Positions 46,016 to 60,779 are shown, numbered from the stretch's first letter. The stretch: DNA of 64,000 nt from Glycine soja (GCF_004193775.1 NC_041005.1:4652501-4716500); one strand, 5' to 3'. Translations and numbers: made by a program. Notes: a model not told the origin generated them from the sequence alone.

Positions 46016-49000
46016 TCAAGTCTGCAAAAATTTATACAGTTTAAAAATTAATTGATACCCCATTAATCAATTAATTTATAGTATATAATTGATAATTAAT
46101 ACCTATTATAAATAAATATCAACTATGAGATTACATGCTAATAAATATTTAATTAATTTAAATTTTATTAGGTATAACTATCCAAATAGTATCACATGAT
46201 TTATTCAATTTACATGTTATGTAAAGTTTATTTTTTTAAAAATAAATTATATAAAGTTATGTGTTTAATAAGCAAGTATTGGTAACCAATCAAAAATTAT
46301 TTTTATATAAATTTTAAGATAATTATTATAAATGTCAATAAATATATTGTATATTTTAGTAATGTAAAAAGATTTTAGTGCATATATTAACTTATACTAA
46401 ATTTTATCAACAATTTAATTTACATGGACAATGTCTCACTTTAGTAAAAATAAAAATAAAAACCTCACTCAAGGGATAAAGATAATAATTAAGGACTAAC
46501 ATTAATTTTTTTGTTAACATATATATAACAGTTATATTGTAATAATAATTCAACAAGCTTTTAAGTGGTGTAAATTTGCCCTAAATAAAGGAACACTTCC
46601 GCATGTAGTCCCTCCTTATTCTTCTTAATTTGTTCACCTGCCACCTATGCCTTTTATCATCCTATTCTAGGAGAAAAGGTATCGCCGCTTTTGCTATAGT
46701 TCCATCACTCTTTTATCATTGGATATATATTCGCTAAATTCATGATTTGTTAATTTTGATTGATCGAGACAACAAAAATATGTTCAAACTTATGCTGACT
46801 TCCAGCAAATATTGTTAATCTCCATATCTCGGTGATACCAACATATCAAAAATCACTACCAGAGAAATCTATGGCCACAAAAAAAGGTCCCCAGTGGCAA
46901 GTGATAAACAAACTAACAGACAACTAACGTGTAGTAAATCGAGTTCTATACGAATGATGATTAGTATTTCTTATTAAATGTTTTAGACACGTGCTCATCA
47001 CCAATATTTCAATGATGTTGTTGGATTAGATGCATAACATGTTACTAACATATTCCCGTACGTTGTCACTGCTCATATCTTCACATGTCAAAATGCTGAG
47101 TTTCTCTATTTGGATTTTGGAGTTCGGGCCGGGGCCATCTAGAAAGGTTCGTACACTGCTTTAATATCCATCTTAAACTCTACGAAATTAATGTCTTACA
47201 AAAGAAACTAGTGTAGCTATATCTATAGCTTGACAATGACGACTAGATAGTTCTTGAACTAGTTTCTGCTATAACATAATACTTATAATATGCTAGTATC
47301 CTAGTATATATCCTACAACATAGTAAGTTCAGAATTAAGTTTATAATCTGTACAGTACTGCTCACGTTTTTTTAAGCATTTCGATCGGAAACAAGTTATC
47401 AACCTTTTTTTTTTTACTCCAAACTGTTTGTTTTGAAAACGATTTATGAAAGCAATTTCATAATTACAAACATATAGCAAAAATAACGTTTCGAAGTAGA
47501 TATTTTAAATATTGGGATTGGAATAAATTTTATTACCAATAAGTAATGGACATACAACATGGAAAATAAATTCGTATTTTGAAACATGTGACAAATGATA
47601 CAATTTTGAAAGGAGAATCAAGTGTTTATTCTATAACACCTAGTATGAATAACAATAAAATGACAGTATTGAATATTGATGCCTTGCATATATCATTAAG
47701 GGAATACTAAATCACCTAATAAAACAAGTACGTAAGGTTCCTAGCTGAAGATAATACGAAGCTATTAACATTTAACAGTACTGAAGCTGTGAAATTAATG
47801 AAGTGGTTGATGGCCAAATCTTAGAGTCAATCTTATTAGATGCATGCATAGAGTAACACTATACGGATACATAGTTGAACGAATTAATTAGTGAGAAAAA
47901 TTACTATAAAAGTAATCTTGAGTTGGAATCCTGAAAATAAAATTACATATATAAAATATAATCACATTTACTAAATTTGGTATTTCTCTTGATATATATG
48001 ATCGTTGTAGGATGTTTGATGTAGTTTCTTTCTAAGGGTTCAGGCCGGGCAACATGTATTTCCTTTTTTAGAGGTTTCTAGGTTCTTTAATATTTTCACA
48101 CACAAAAAAACCTCGATAAGGAAGAAAAAACAAGATTTGGATGAGATGTGTCGAATATGATTAGCAGAAACAAGAGTCATCTACAAAAGCATGCTGTAAA
48201 AACTTACAAATTAATTAACATGCCAGCCAAAAGCTAAGTTCAACCAAGTGAGAATGCAGCATTTCGCATCTGCATTTCACACTTCTAACATTAAGAATCC
48301 TATCAAATTAAATGATAAAGTCTCTTTCTTTCTGAATGATAAAAATAAATAAAAAATAAATGATAAGAACTAAAGTGAGAGACCAAATTGATTAATACTT
48401 TTTAAATAATAAATTAAATTATTTTAATGTAATATTAATTAATTATCAAATAAGTTAAAATTCAATTTGTTTGTTTGTAATGTAGGGCTAAATTGATTTA
48501 ATGATATAAATTGAGATATGATGCGCATATAACAATTTATTCAACATCATTTTTTTGTCTATTAATTTCTTTCCACTCCATCATTGATTGCATTTCAATT
48601 TTTTTCTCTTTTCTCACATTCTCTTGATTATATAAATTATTGTATTAAGTATTATTTCTCATATAAATTTTATAAACCAAATTCATGTTTCACTCATATA
48701 TCATCACTTTGGCATTTGTTTTTAAACGAACTATTAAGTTTAAACATGATGAAATTTGTATAGGTGTGGTTTGACAAGCAAATTCATCTCCATAAGAACA
48801 TTCTTTCCCCAATATTATGTACAAATGCTGAACTTTTGTATTTAATGGTGTCAAATACGTACTCACTTCTATAGATCATTAAATTAAGGAAAGGCGGTGT
48901 ATATTGGAGAGTGAAAATGGGTCCATTCACTCATATAAAAGTAAATAAATAAAGAGTTGCACACTCACAAAAAGAAAAAGAAAAAGAAAAGCTGCACAAG

Positions 49001-49317
49001 TGAGAGGTAATCCACGTGTATAATACGGAGAAATTATTGTATGTTTCTCTGAACATTATGTCTCTAAGGCATCGATTGATATATAGATGAGTTTTATTAA
49101 CTTTTTATTGTGAATTAAAAAATTTGGTTACCAAGGTTACATGTTATATATAGAGAACCAAATTTGTGAATATGTAATATGGTTATCGAACAATACAATA
49201 AGTTTTCATATATGGTATGATTGAAAAAATAACACGACAAAAACGAGTTGAAACACATCCTTAATTTAAACAAAAAAAAAGTTAAAAAATCATAATAGCA
49301 CTTAAGGGAAAAAAAAT
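45485..49317. other. Gene-free AT-rich region
   Basis: Contains an (AT)n tract at 45,976-46,013. No open frame longer than background and no protein similarity were recognised. Slightly GC-richer patches at about 46,560-46,700 and 47,040-47,150 are unexplained. Confidence 0.6.
45976..46013. repeat. (AT)n microsatellite
   Basis: About 19 uninterrupted AT units. Confidence 0.95.
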
Positions 49318-49318
49318 G

Positions 49319-49450
49319 TTTTGGAAAATCATAATAAATGGCTCTGCCACTAGTTATGAATACCATAGGGCAAAACATTAAGTCAAAAGGTACGCACGCG
49401 ATGAGAAACGTGAATTCGAGATGCAAGCATCAAAAGCGACACCCAAAAAT
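49319..49450 (+). repeat. Dispersed repeat, copy 1 (about 130 bp)
   Basis: Shares ordered blocks with 52,663-52,795: aaatcataataartggctct, ctagttatg, aagtcaaaaggta, gaattc and catcaaaagcgacac. Same orientation, 3.3 kb apart. Probably two insertions of one short element or a segmental duplication; no coding function recognised. Confidence 0.8.
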
Positions 49451-49984
49451 TAAGGATGATACATATCTTCGGTTTCTTCTTATTCGCTGTTTTGTTACTT
49501 TCATAGGAATAATATTCGAAGTCATGAAAACATTCTTTTAATTTAAATTATGTTTTCGATCATGTCATGGATTATTTGGGCCTTAGAGATGATAAAATGG
49601 CTTCACTGGTTGATAGATGATCTGTAATGGATTGGGGTATAGACTTTCTAAGGTGTATATTACATAGGAAAAATATTGGTCGGGATTTCATCTTAAATTT
49701 ATATATATAGAGAGAAATATAATATAATAAAAAATAGATGTAGAAAGAATGTATGATAACAACAGTATCCACATATCATTATTCTATTAGAGAAACGATG
49801 ACTTTGTGAGAATTCAATATGTAATAATAGCTAATAAAAGATTAAAAAAAATGTTAAGAATGATAACCCTACACCCTAAGTTCCAACAACAATACCTAAT
49901 CACTAGGATATTGAGTTTCTTATAAATGACAATTATAAGGATACCATATGTTTTTACTCTCTACACTTTTTCATAAAAGTTTAT

Positions 49985-50152
49985 TTTAGTTTTTGTATTT
50001 TAATTTGATCTTTAAAATTTAGAAAAAGAATGATTTGTCATTTGTCACAAACGATTTTTACCGCAAGAAGGAACAATTTTTTTTTTTAAGATTCAAAGAT
50101 CAAATTGATTAAAATTAAAGTTCAATGACTAAAATCAGTTTTCACCCTAAGT
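49985..50152. mobile_element. Small foldback/MITE-like element
   Basis: The left arm ttttagtttttgtattttaa, then tttgatctttaaaatt, is matched by the complement of the right arm, ttttagtcattgaactttaa, then tttgatctttgaatct. The arms are about 50 bp around a centre near 50,065. No coding sequence. Confidence 0.6.
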
Positions 50153-51043
50153 ATGGGAACTGATAGCATATTTTACTCAAATTATAATATGTATATCTTC
50201 AACAGGAATGAAAATTGCACATATATTTACTATTATTAAATAAAAAATTGTATTATATATATTATTAGTATTAATAGATAAAATAATAATCAATAAATAT
50301 AAATATATTGAATATAAATTAATATATTAGAAGAAGTTTAATAAAAAATATTTATATTAATATTATTAGTATTAATTTATCGATAATATTATGAATAATA
50401 ATAAACTGTGAAGACAAGCTCGAAGAGCGAAATCATTGTATACAAGCTTTAAGTTTTGATTTTAGTTTTGATGTGCCTCAGTTGATAAGTGCCTTCGAAA
50501 ATATCTAGATCAATATTGAGAATATTTATAAATTTCTTGAATCAAATTCAATTAGTTAAATATTTAGTTTTGATTCAAGAAATAATGAAAGTTTTATTAT
50601 AGGCCCTTGAAAATAGTTTGAGGATTTTGAAAATTTTAATTGATCTAACTAACCACCATTTTGGATCCAGGCATTTTTGTTTAACAATAATATATATATA
50701 ATTTATTATTTAGCAGTAGTAACTAGTAAATCTATGTTTAACGTTGGTCCTACTATTCAAGTTAAGTTTGTTTATTTAGTAATCATAAATATATTTTCTT
50801 TGATCCATGAATGAAAATTATAATGTATATAAATTAAATAGGTAAATAATTAGATAATTTTAAAATATTATAAATAATAATAATATAATAATAAATAATA
50901 CTATTTGTTTTATTAATTATAATCATTTAAATATATCAATTTGTTAGACTTATAAGTTTCTTCAAATGATTTAAATCCTAGTTTTTTAGTTAGATAATAT
51001 TTGACCTAAATATATATTTTAGTTCTTGTGATATATTAATATG

Positions 51044-51092
<49 letters not shown>

Positions 51093-52662
51093 CAATGAAG
51101 GATTAAAAAAAAAAATCAGTGGAAGCAATATAGAATTTATGTTTTCACAAAAGTAAAAGTAAAACAATAAGGTTTTACAAAATACATACGTCATGACGAA
51201 AGAAATTTAAAATATCTATATTCTACAAATTATATTATATTTATCCTTTATGCATTTTTATATTTTAAAAATGTTCTCTGGTTTCTTTTATTGTTAATAC
51301 TATACAAAAATCTCTCTTATGTATGTAACAAAATAATTATTTAATCATTTATCTTTCTTATAACGGTGTATTTTATTCTTTACAAAATTTATTGCATAAA
51401 AACACATTTTCAATGATTGTCATTGTCATAGGCAAAATCAAAATTAATTTTACAAGTATATCATTTGATATACAATATATTTTTTAATTTTCACAAACAT
51501 TTAAGAAAGATCAATAATTTCATTTAATATTAAAAATTAATTAACAAATCGAACATCTTGATAAAAATTTCAATTTAACTTTCAAACATCATAAATTTCA
51601 TAAAAATAAAATCTGAATAGATAAAATTTAGTCAAACAAATTAACCTTTTCTTATCAAATATTAAAAATAAATCTTTTAGATTTAAGTTTGTTATAAAAA
51701 AAGCAACTTAGGGTTCACATAAATATATTATTTAGCTTTTGAAGTTGTCTATAAACTGCTTGATAAAATAATTGAACTTAAAAGTGATAGATATTTGAAA
51801 CTTTTTGAACTTTAAGCTTTGATCTTCTTATGCATCATCCATATTTAGAATGTCAATATCTGACTTTACACAAAATAATGAGCATGTAATTTTTTTTTAT
51901 TGAATGTCATGTTTTTTTGGGCTTTGGCAATTGACCGTATCTGTTCCCAAGGGGCAACATCAAATTTTGAATGGGGGCATGCAAAATATTGTTTTCCATA
52001 TGTTACCAAGTAAAAAAAATCTTACGGGACAATTACCCCCAAAGACATAACATACATACGCCTCTCTCTCTATATATAAGCTTTTTTTATTTAGTAATAA
52101 TAAATATGAGTGAAATTTTGGTTACTATTCAGGTATATATAAAATCACGTTCATTTGTGTATCTAATAAACCCATTAGCCTAATTGTTAACTTATGAAAA
52201 GCTAGATTATATTATATAATTTCTTTATATTAACTTATGCATAAGTTAATTTTATCAATGAAAACTTTATCCAAACAAGGCCTTGGTATATTAGTATAAA
52301 ATTTCTATTTATGTTTTTTTCTTTTATTTTTCTTATATTCTCTTGTATCTTTTAATTTCTTTTATTTTTTAACATCAGATGAGTCAACACGTGAGTCTAT
52401 CCACTTAACCTAACAACTTATGATAGATTGAGTTGAGTTGTATTTTTTAGCTCGTGAAAAAAGAAATCGAATTGAATTGATATATTTTTTTGAGAAACTC
52501 ATAATGAGCCAATTCAAGTGAGTCAAATTAGCTAGCTCACTTTAACACATTTGTCATGATAAATTACAATGTTATATAAGTTGCCTCAATTATTACAATG
52601 ATATACAATTCAGATTATGTATTTGATTATAATTTTTTTCGTGATTTTCTCAAAAAAAACTC
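50153..52662. other. Gene-free AT-rich region
   Basis: Dominated by A/T runs and an (ATT)n microsatellite at 51,046-51,089. No recognisable gene. Confidence 0.65.
51046..51089. repeat. (ATT)n trinucleotide microsatellite
   Basis: About 14-15 uninterrupted ATT units. Confidence 0.96.
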
Positions 52663-52795
52663 TTTTGAAAAATCATAATAAGTGGCTCTGCCCCTAGTTA
52701 TGTATAGCATAGGAAAAATATAAGTCAAAAGGTAGGCACGCCGTGAGGAAACATGAATTCAACTTGCACAGCATCAAAAGCGACACTCAAAATGA
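52663..52795 (+). repeat. Dispersed repeat, copy 2 (about 130 bp)
   Basis: Partner of 49,319-49,450 in the same orientation, with about 80 percent identity by eye and a few short indels. Confidence 0.8.
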
Positions 52796-55700
52796 AAAAA
52801 AAAATGTATAAAATAAAATAGTTGGATATAAGGGTGCAATATATGTATTTATTAGTTAGCATTTTTTTTTTTACAAGAATTAGTTAGCATTTAATAACCT
52901 ATTTTTTTAATGTAATTGCTTAATTTCATTATAAACTTTCTAGTATTTTTTTATTCTTACAAATTAAAAAATGTAATTGTTTTATAATTAAGGATGCATT
53001 TTTTCAATGAAAATAATATTGAACATTAATGAACAACTATTTTTTTGAAATAATAAATAAACAAAAATTCAATGATCAGCACATACTCCAATAACTGAAA
53101 AATAATTGCTAATCCTGATTAATAATTTAAGCTTAAAAGTTGTTTTTAATAATTATTTCGAAATGATATCACAGTAGCCTAATCAGAATATTTTTGGTAA
53201 TACTTAGACTTTCCATCACGAAGACTATAAGAGGAAGAAAAAAAAAATACATTTCATTCTAGGACTGTAACACATATATCCGGCCACATGGCTCTTCCAA
53301 TAACGGAAGATTCTTAGGTGTATACATTTTTATTTTATTTTAATTATTTGACAAAAAAATCTGACTAAATTAAAATTTAATTAAAAAGTAAATAAAATTT
53401 AATTATAAATTATTTAAACGTTATTCAAATAATTTAATATTAACTTCAGCCACTTTATAATACTTTGACTTTCTGGCAACCAAAATAAAAATTTACCTAC
53501 TTTCGTAACGTGTCAAAAGAAAGTCTTTCAGTTCCCATATATAATTTCTGTCAATACATATCATATGATTGAAAGATATCAATAATCCAGCGCAATGAAA
53601 ACAACCACAGATAAAGTAATTATTAAACATCTATCCTTCATTTTCTTTTTTGAAACTTCTCTTCACCGGCCTTCTTCGTAAGTAACACTTACGGTGGACC
53701 TCATAAGAATTAGACTAGTCCACTAATGCATCATAAATTTTATCTTTTTGAGCATGCTTGAAAATTTTATTTTCTACTCACACGATCATTATTATGGAAG
53801 ACAGATGAAAAAAATAATAAAAAATGAAAAATAATAATAATTTTATAAAATTAACTTTGTTATTATTATTTTTTTTTATTTATCTGTCCATGTTATTAGT
53901 ATTATAAGAAAAATAAGAAAAAAAATTAATGTTATATTAAAAAGTTAAAATGACAATTATTTTAAAATAATTTTTTTATACCAAGATTATTATGAAAGGA
54001 AGGCAGTGAGATTTTAGCTATTTTTGTTGTAAGAAAGTTTTTTGGAAAATAAAGTGTATGTTTTATGACAATAACTTAAATTTGTAAGAAATCTTTTATG
54101 AAAAAATAAATTATTTTTATGAATATGAAATTTTATAACTTGTGATTATTTTCTAATAGCTTTTTTTCTGCCGGCTGTTTTTATATTTTTTTTTACTATG
54201 TAAAAGTTAAATTTTTTATTGCATCCAAATGAAATTAATCATCTTAAAATCACTTTTCAATTAACTTTTTCAAACAAAAATAAATTGTGATTATAATCCT
54301 TTTTAACAATAATCTATTATACAATTAATTGATTATTTAAATAATTTAATTTTTGAAGTTATCCCAAACACATTTTTACTAATTTTTTTCCGTAAAGATT
54401 AGTCCACCGATATAGCACATATTTATCTGATATTGTATGTATTTTATATTTTTTTCCCAATACTTATTTAGAAGTTAATTTTGATTTTTGTAATTTAAAA
54501 ATATTTCATACATATGATTTGGCAAGTCCTCCGACCTCTCTGCGCTGTTAACCACTTAACGTCACCAGTCACATCATGCTTTCTACAGCGGTACGGAGTC
54601 AAATACCTGTTTTTGCTTATTAGAGTAATTATAAACACACTAGTTGCTCTTGGTCAACTATAGTATACAATATTTGACATTGAGAACAATTTCATATGGA
54701 CCTACTAATTGTTGATTGGTTGCCTAAAAGAGTAATTTATGCCTTTTCTTTTGAGACAAACATAAAAAATAATAATATAATATTCATACTCATTCAATGA
54801 TGGATGAACCTAGGGAGCCATAAGATGGTTTGTTGGCTAGAAAAAGGATACAACTGTTGGAGTAATAAGGAGCTTATAGACCCAATTTTCCGCTAACATA
54901 TCACACTAATTACTAATATTTAACTATAGAAAATTTATAGTTGAATGTTTCTAAGGATTTAATTAAGGGGTAAATAAAAGATAAAATATTAATAAATATT
55001 TCACACCTATAACATTATTATTATAAAAAACAACATGCATTTGTTTGATTTATAATTGCAATAGCTACCAACTTGGTTTTCATTAATTCATTTATTATAT
55101 TATTATAAATTCAAGTCTTTAATTTTTAACACAAAAATGTACATTACACTCTATTTCTTTTTCTTTTTATAACATGTAATTTTCTCGTTTTTTAACACTT
55201 ATTTTTCTCTTTCCAAATTTTCAATTATCATTTATTTTAAAAATTTATATTTATGTTTAATTCATTTTTATGTTGAATTTTTTTCTCTAAAGTTAAGATT
55301 TTGAATTTATAAATCTTAAATTTAATAATTTTAAATTCTTATATTAAAATTTTATATTCTATATCAAACTTTAATTACTCATATTTTAAAATTATTTTAT
55401 ATCATATTAAACAATATTCTTACAACAAATTGGCAAGAACAAATTAATACTCCAGGCCTAAGGCATAAGCTGAAGGCCAAGGCCCAACAACATTGGTGCT
55501 AGGCTTACTTCACCTAGCAACGCCTTCGAACCTTGGCAAATTCTTGTTAATGTGGTTCTCTTGTTTCTGGTTTAAGTTGGATTTTTTTCCCATATATACA
55601 ACAATTTTTTTTTTCCAAAACATACATTTCCCCTTATTATTTACACCAATATATATGTTTACTATTTACAGTGTAAATTCGGGTTGTGGTGATTTTGAAA

Positions 55701-56832
55701 AAAAATTGGTTTTTTACATTGAGAATTCAGGTCCCTCCAACTCGAATCTTCAACGTGTTTTTTTTTTAAATAATTTTTTAAAATTATTTTTTAGAAAAAT
55801 ATATATAAATAAAGTTAATTAATAAAATTAGAGAAGATTATGAAATTAAACAAAATTAGTTAAAAATATTATAATGTAAATTAGTTTTGAAGATTTACAT
55901 TAGTTAAAAATTGTACAGTTGAAGAATATTTTATTAATTTATGAATGATGTGAAATAAAATACATTGATAGTAAAAAAATAATAATTTACTTGACTTAAA
56001 CTTCCAGGACGGTGAGGGCACCTATTTTTTTGAATGACCAACTAGCCTTCAGATTGAACACCACTCTGATTTACCTTTTTCTCTCTCATCCATGAACAGT
56101 GTTCTAACACACAGAGTGACATGAACATTGTGTCTACATGATTCCTAATGCGCGCAGTAACGTGAAAAGTATCGTGAACGATGTCATGTACAACATTGAT
56201 CTTGTGTTGTCACTAGTAAAAACTGTGTTTCTAGTTGAATTGTTGGTGATCTCACCATTGACATAAACAAACACACAAATTGGGGTTAAACTTTTTTTTT
56301 TGGCTCACTGACACTTTGATATAACTATGCAAAGTATTGGGTGATATTATGCAGTTAAATATAGAGGTAGGCGTGCTTTGGAAGGTAGATGCATGACAAT
56401 AAGATAGTTGTGCATAGGGGTTTTGGAATCTTGAGGTGTTACAGTAAGGCTGTTGTTTTAATGGCAATTGGACTCATGAGGCATGACAGTAAGATGATTT
56501 TTTAATGGCCTTTGGAATCTCGAGACCTCACATTCAGATAAAAGTCATGTGCAAGACAACCTTGCATGCCAAGTATCATTGCATGTGACCGCATTGTGAA
56601 CAACTGCACACAACCGGCGAACCCATGCGATAGATTAAAGGTGTTTTTTTATTAATGCGGGTCTCCGCATATTATCAATGCATGTGATTGAACAAATAAT
56701 GTCTATAATTTGGACCCTTGAAATAATGCTTAAGTGATCATGTTATGCATTTTTTTAAAAATATGTCCAATATATTACTAATATCAGTGACACATTTTTT
56801 CCTTAGTTTAAAATGATGATGATGTTTACACA
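52796..56832. other. Gene-free AT-rich region
   Basis: No recognised gene. A GC-richer patch at about 54,530-54,600 and the 55,440-55,560 segment do not match anything I can name. At about 56,385-56,520 a short motif (gcatgacartaagat) repeats with ttttggaatct, suggesting a small internal duplication. Confidence 0.55.
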
Positions 56833-57310
56833 ATGTTAACGTGCAATGAGCAATACTCGTGTGTTGGCCCTATAGAATTATTATGTACTATCAACAGACC
56901 ACCAGATGATATATTCAACCTGCTTCAATCCACTATTACTCCTACTCATGATGCAATGTTGTATTACAACGAAAAGTGGAACATACCATGCCAAGGCAGG
57001 TTTTTGGATTACTCCTTCACTTGAACAAATCCAATAAGATTTGACATTCCTCTTGGATGTAGCATGGACAAACTCAAGGATATAATCAAGCAAGTTGCAC
57101 CTCTAAGGGTTCCCCTTTATATAATTCACGAATCACAGGTGGTCGGATGATTGTTCTTTTGACCGCCAGACCATGCTAAATATTCAAAAAAATTAATCGA
57201 ACATGAAATAATAGAGTTGAAAAACGACGAAGATGTGCTAAAGGTGTTAGTAGAATCCAACTATTGAAAATGATTCTGCCCAATAGAAATTTTAGTTATT
57301 TTTAACAAAC
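56833..57310 (+). pseudogene. Decayed transposon-type coding fragment (PB1-like, MULE-associated style)
   Basis: An open frame from 56,833 reads TCNEQYSCVGPIELLCTINR, then FNLLQSTITPTHDAMLYYNE, then a stop. It continues without a start as FDIPLGCSMDKLKDIIKQVA and, after further stops and a frameshift, LVESNY-stop-K...PIEILVIF. The alternating conserved-looking blocks and several stops mark a dead coding sequence. The style (GPIE...RPPD, IPLGCSMDKLKDLI, SNYWK) resembles the N-terminal PB1-like proteins carried by legume Mutator-like elements, recalled from memory and not verified. The 5'-truncated LTR begins about 180 bp downstream. Confidence 0.5.
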
Positions 57311-57489
57311 TAGTAACCCAAATGGAAGAAGACATGTCTCATGCACAACATCTTTCAGACTATCATTAATTTCGTCATATTTACGTTGCAATTGTATTTT
57401 TAGTATGTTTTGTTATTCTCGTCTACTATCTCAGTCACTGCACTGTTTAATTTTATGTGTATTATATAATAAAGATGTATCAATTATTT

Positions 57490-58303
57490 ATTTACATCCA
57501 AAGCCTGAGCATCTCTAATAGAGAAAATCCTCCTTCTATAGTCATTTCCCCCTTCTCTTCCTTTATTCATCCCTCTTCTTATTTTATTCATATCATCCCT
57601 TAAAGTATAAAGCCTCTCATGGAAATGAGAGGCTAAACCCCCATTATTGGAAGCCTAGCAGCTAATACCCTTGTAATGTAATCTTTCCTTACTATCTATT
57701 AAATGCAATGCCAATTTTTATTGTTTTTTTCCTGCACTTTATTGTCATTGTTATGGTCTGATAATCCATGCATATGTTTATGAATTAGGCATTGGGAAGT
57801 GTTTAATTTTTAAAGAACTGGGAAAGGGCATCTAAACAAAACATTGCTAGGGATAAAGTGATATTATGCATACATCTCTAAACTTCATACAAGTTACTAT
57901 TTTATCTCTGCAAAGAGATTTGAGAGAGAGAATAGATAAATTAGGCTCTTTATCTTGAGGGATCAGGGTTGAGTATCATAATAGATGTGAGTGGAAATTA
58001 GAATAATACTAAATAGAGAAACACATTAACATTGCATCAATGATAGTTAGGCATGCTAGGTCCCAACATAATTAAATTCTAAAGTCTTTTTTCCATTCAA
58101 ATATTTACTTTTCTTGTCTTTTATCTTCTATTTCTTTCTTTCAAATTTTCCACTTACAATTCCTTATCTTTTCTATCAATTGCTTGAAAATTGGGTTTGT
58201 ACCAGTCTTAAGTATAAACAAAGTCCCTGTGAATTCGATACTCGGACTTCCAAGTAAACTTTACTACTTGAGACAAATTGGTGCACTTACTAATGAGTTA
58301 ACA
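57490..58303 (+). mobile_element. 5'-truncated LTR, same family as the 28.8-30.6 kb solo LTR
   Basis: Shares with the first LTR, in order: tctaatagag, the AAAGCCTCTCATGG...GAGAGGCTAAACC stem-loop block, the tgcatrcatc/cttcatac segment, aggtcccaac, and the 3' block with TTCGATACTCGGACTT ending GAGTTAACA at 58,303. The first ~310 bp of the family are absent. The family's hAT insertion site (gtcccaac, 58,060-58,067) is present once and uninterrupted, so this copy is the empty site. Confidence 0.8.
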
Positions 58304-60025
58304 GTCTTGGATTACAAGATTTTTTTTTACTTAGAGATGATTCTCAAATGGATATTGGAGTGATTAATTACCTCTACATATAAAAAAAAATTGAAACTTC
58401 TTGAGTTGGACTTGTATTCAAATTTCACCATAGATATAAAATTTTCAATTTAAACCTCAAAGGTCTCAGCGGAAGGATTGTACACCTTAATGTGAATCAA
58501 AATTTAAGGATTACTTTCTACTTTCATCACTAAGTAAATCTCAAAAGTAGAGTAGCCTGTATGGTGTTGATGTTTCGAAATCCTGTGACATTTTGAATGT
58601 GGGGTAATGTTTTTCTTCTGAATGTAACATGCTATAAAGTATAATAATCAAACATGATCGATCACTTCTATGCATCAATTTTTATTGCATAAAAGATTAT
58701 ATAGACAACTTGGTTTGGGCATAATAAAATTAACTAAAAACACATGGTTAGTACAGGTTTGACTGAAGATTAAAGTGTGAAGTAAAACATTCCAGAGAAC
58801 GAATAGATACATCTTCATCATAAAACTTGACTACTTTAAGGGTAGAGAAACTTGATCCAAAAGGATGATCCCTTCTAGAAGTGAATGGTTGCATCATCAT
58901 CATCATGAAGTGGTTTGATAAATATTATACAGATGCATCCTTGCAGCATGGAAATAAAATTGGTTTAAAGGATAATTATCATTAATTTGGTTGATATTAT
59001 ATTGGATGAATTCATACTTTCTATAAGTAGCTAGTGATGTTGTGTTCAATAAGCAGACCTAGTGTCTATAGAGAAATTATTAGGTGGTTTTGAGTACTTT
59101 TTATTTTCTCTCATAAATTGAAAATTTTAAATATATGTTTCACATAAATACTTATTGAGATTATAAATAGATGATTGATCTTGAATTATTTAAGAATTTA
59201 TTGTTTTCATGGCTTATGTGAATTTTTTTATTTGACAAATATTAATTTGTTAATTTTATTAGAAATATCAATTAAGGGTTTCAAACCCTCTAACTCTAAC
59301 ATCTCCCCTTTCCTTCTCCCTTCACTTTTTTCAACTACTGGACCGAGTTGTTTTATGCGTATTATCTGATGTACTTGTGTTAAACTCACTTATTGGCTGT
59401 CTATATTTTGAGCTTGTATCTTAAATGTAAGTTTGTGCCTATTCAAGAGAGACACGATTTGTGATTTTAGGTTTGGATATTTATGATGGGTTATGTCCAT
59501 ACTAGACTGCTGACTCATCCTCACTGGTTGTTGCTTGGATCGGAGTGATTGTTGGTTTGTCCGAGCTCTCCAATTCATCCTTTGTGGCTGAAAAACTTAA
59601 GTGAAGGATAATAAGCAAAATTAACATTTGACACTCAAGTCAATAAACATTAATCTAGAATAACATTGTTAAAATAAATGTCTATCTTAAATAGTAATGT
59701 TGATTATATTTATAAAAAAAACTTAGAATGGGTTGGATTCTTTAATAGTTTAATTCCTTGATGTGGGGCTTTTAGTGGAATGGACAAGCTCATTCCATAA
59801 CATGATGAAACATCAATAATTGACAATCCTTAATCCTTAACCTTTTACCATATATTAAGCTTCCATTTTTTTATTTTTTTTTTACCTTACATCAAATGTC
59901 TGCAGGTATCTTTCCCATCCAATTATATAATTAAGCAATATATATCAACTACCCGAGGGAGTCATTCAATCAATTACATCTGTGACTAGAATTTGTATTC
60001 ATTATATTTTGTTAAACATTTAGAG

Positions 60026-60717
60026 TATGTTTGACCCAACTTATTTTTAGTTTAACTTCTCCTTAAAACAGAAGTTGGGCAAAACAGATTTTAAATTAAG
60101 TTCTTAAAATAATAACTAGCTTGTTAAGAAGAAAATTAAAACTTAAAAGAGCTTAAAAGGAAAGCTAACTTAGGAATTTTTTTATGGCTTAACCTCTTAA
60201 ACGGAGTTTTTTTGTGAGCCATTTTCGAATGCCAATATCCATAATTACTAATATTTTAATTTTTTTTATAGCATGCCTCAGTGCTGGTTGCTCATTTGCC
60301 ATGCTAGCTGTACTATTGTTGTAGGCTTGTAGCAATTGTTAGCACGTGCCTTGCCCGTTGCTATCCAGTAGTAGTATAGTAATTCGTGATTTTCATAACC
60401 TGCCTCACTTTTTAGTTAGGGATTATTGAATTCTATCTTAATAAAATAATTTTATTTTTTAAAATATTATTGAAAACTAAATAGAGGTTTAAAATATTTT
60501 ATATTTTATAATTAATATTTCATTTTATTTAATTAATATTATATAATAAAATATTTTCAAATATCATTAATTTTTTATTAATTAAAGTAATTCTTGAAAT
60601 TTTTTAAAATTTAAAATTTAAAATTTTTTATTTTAACATTTTTTTCATCATTAAATTATTTTATATAAATAAAATTATTTTTCACAAAATTATTTTTATT
60701 TATAAATACACACACAC

Positions 60718-60779
<62 letters not shown>

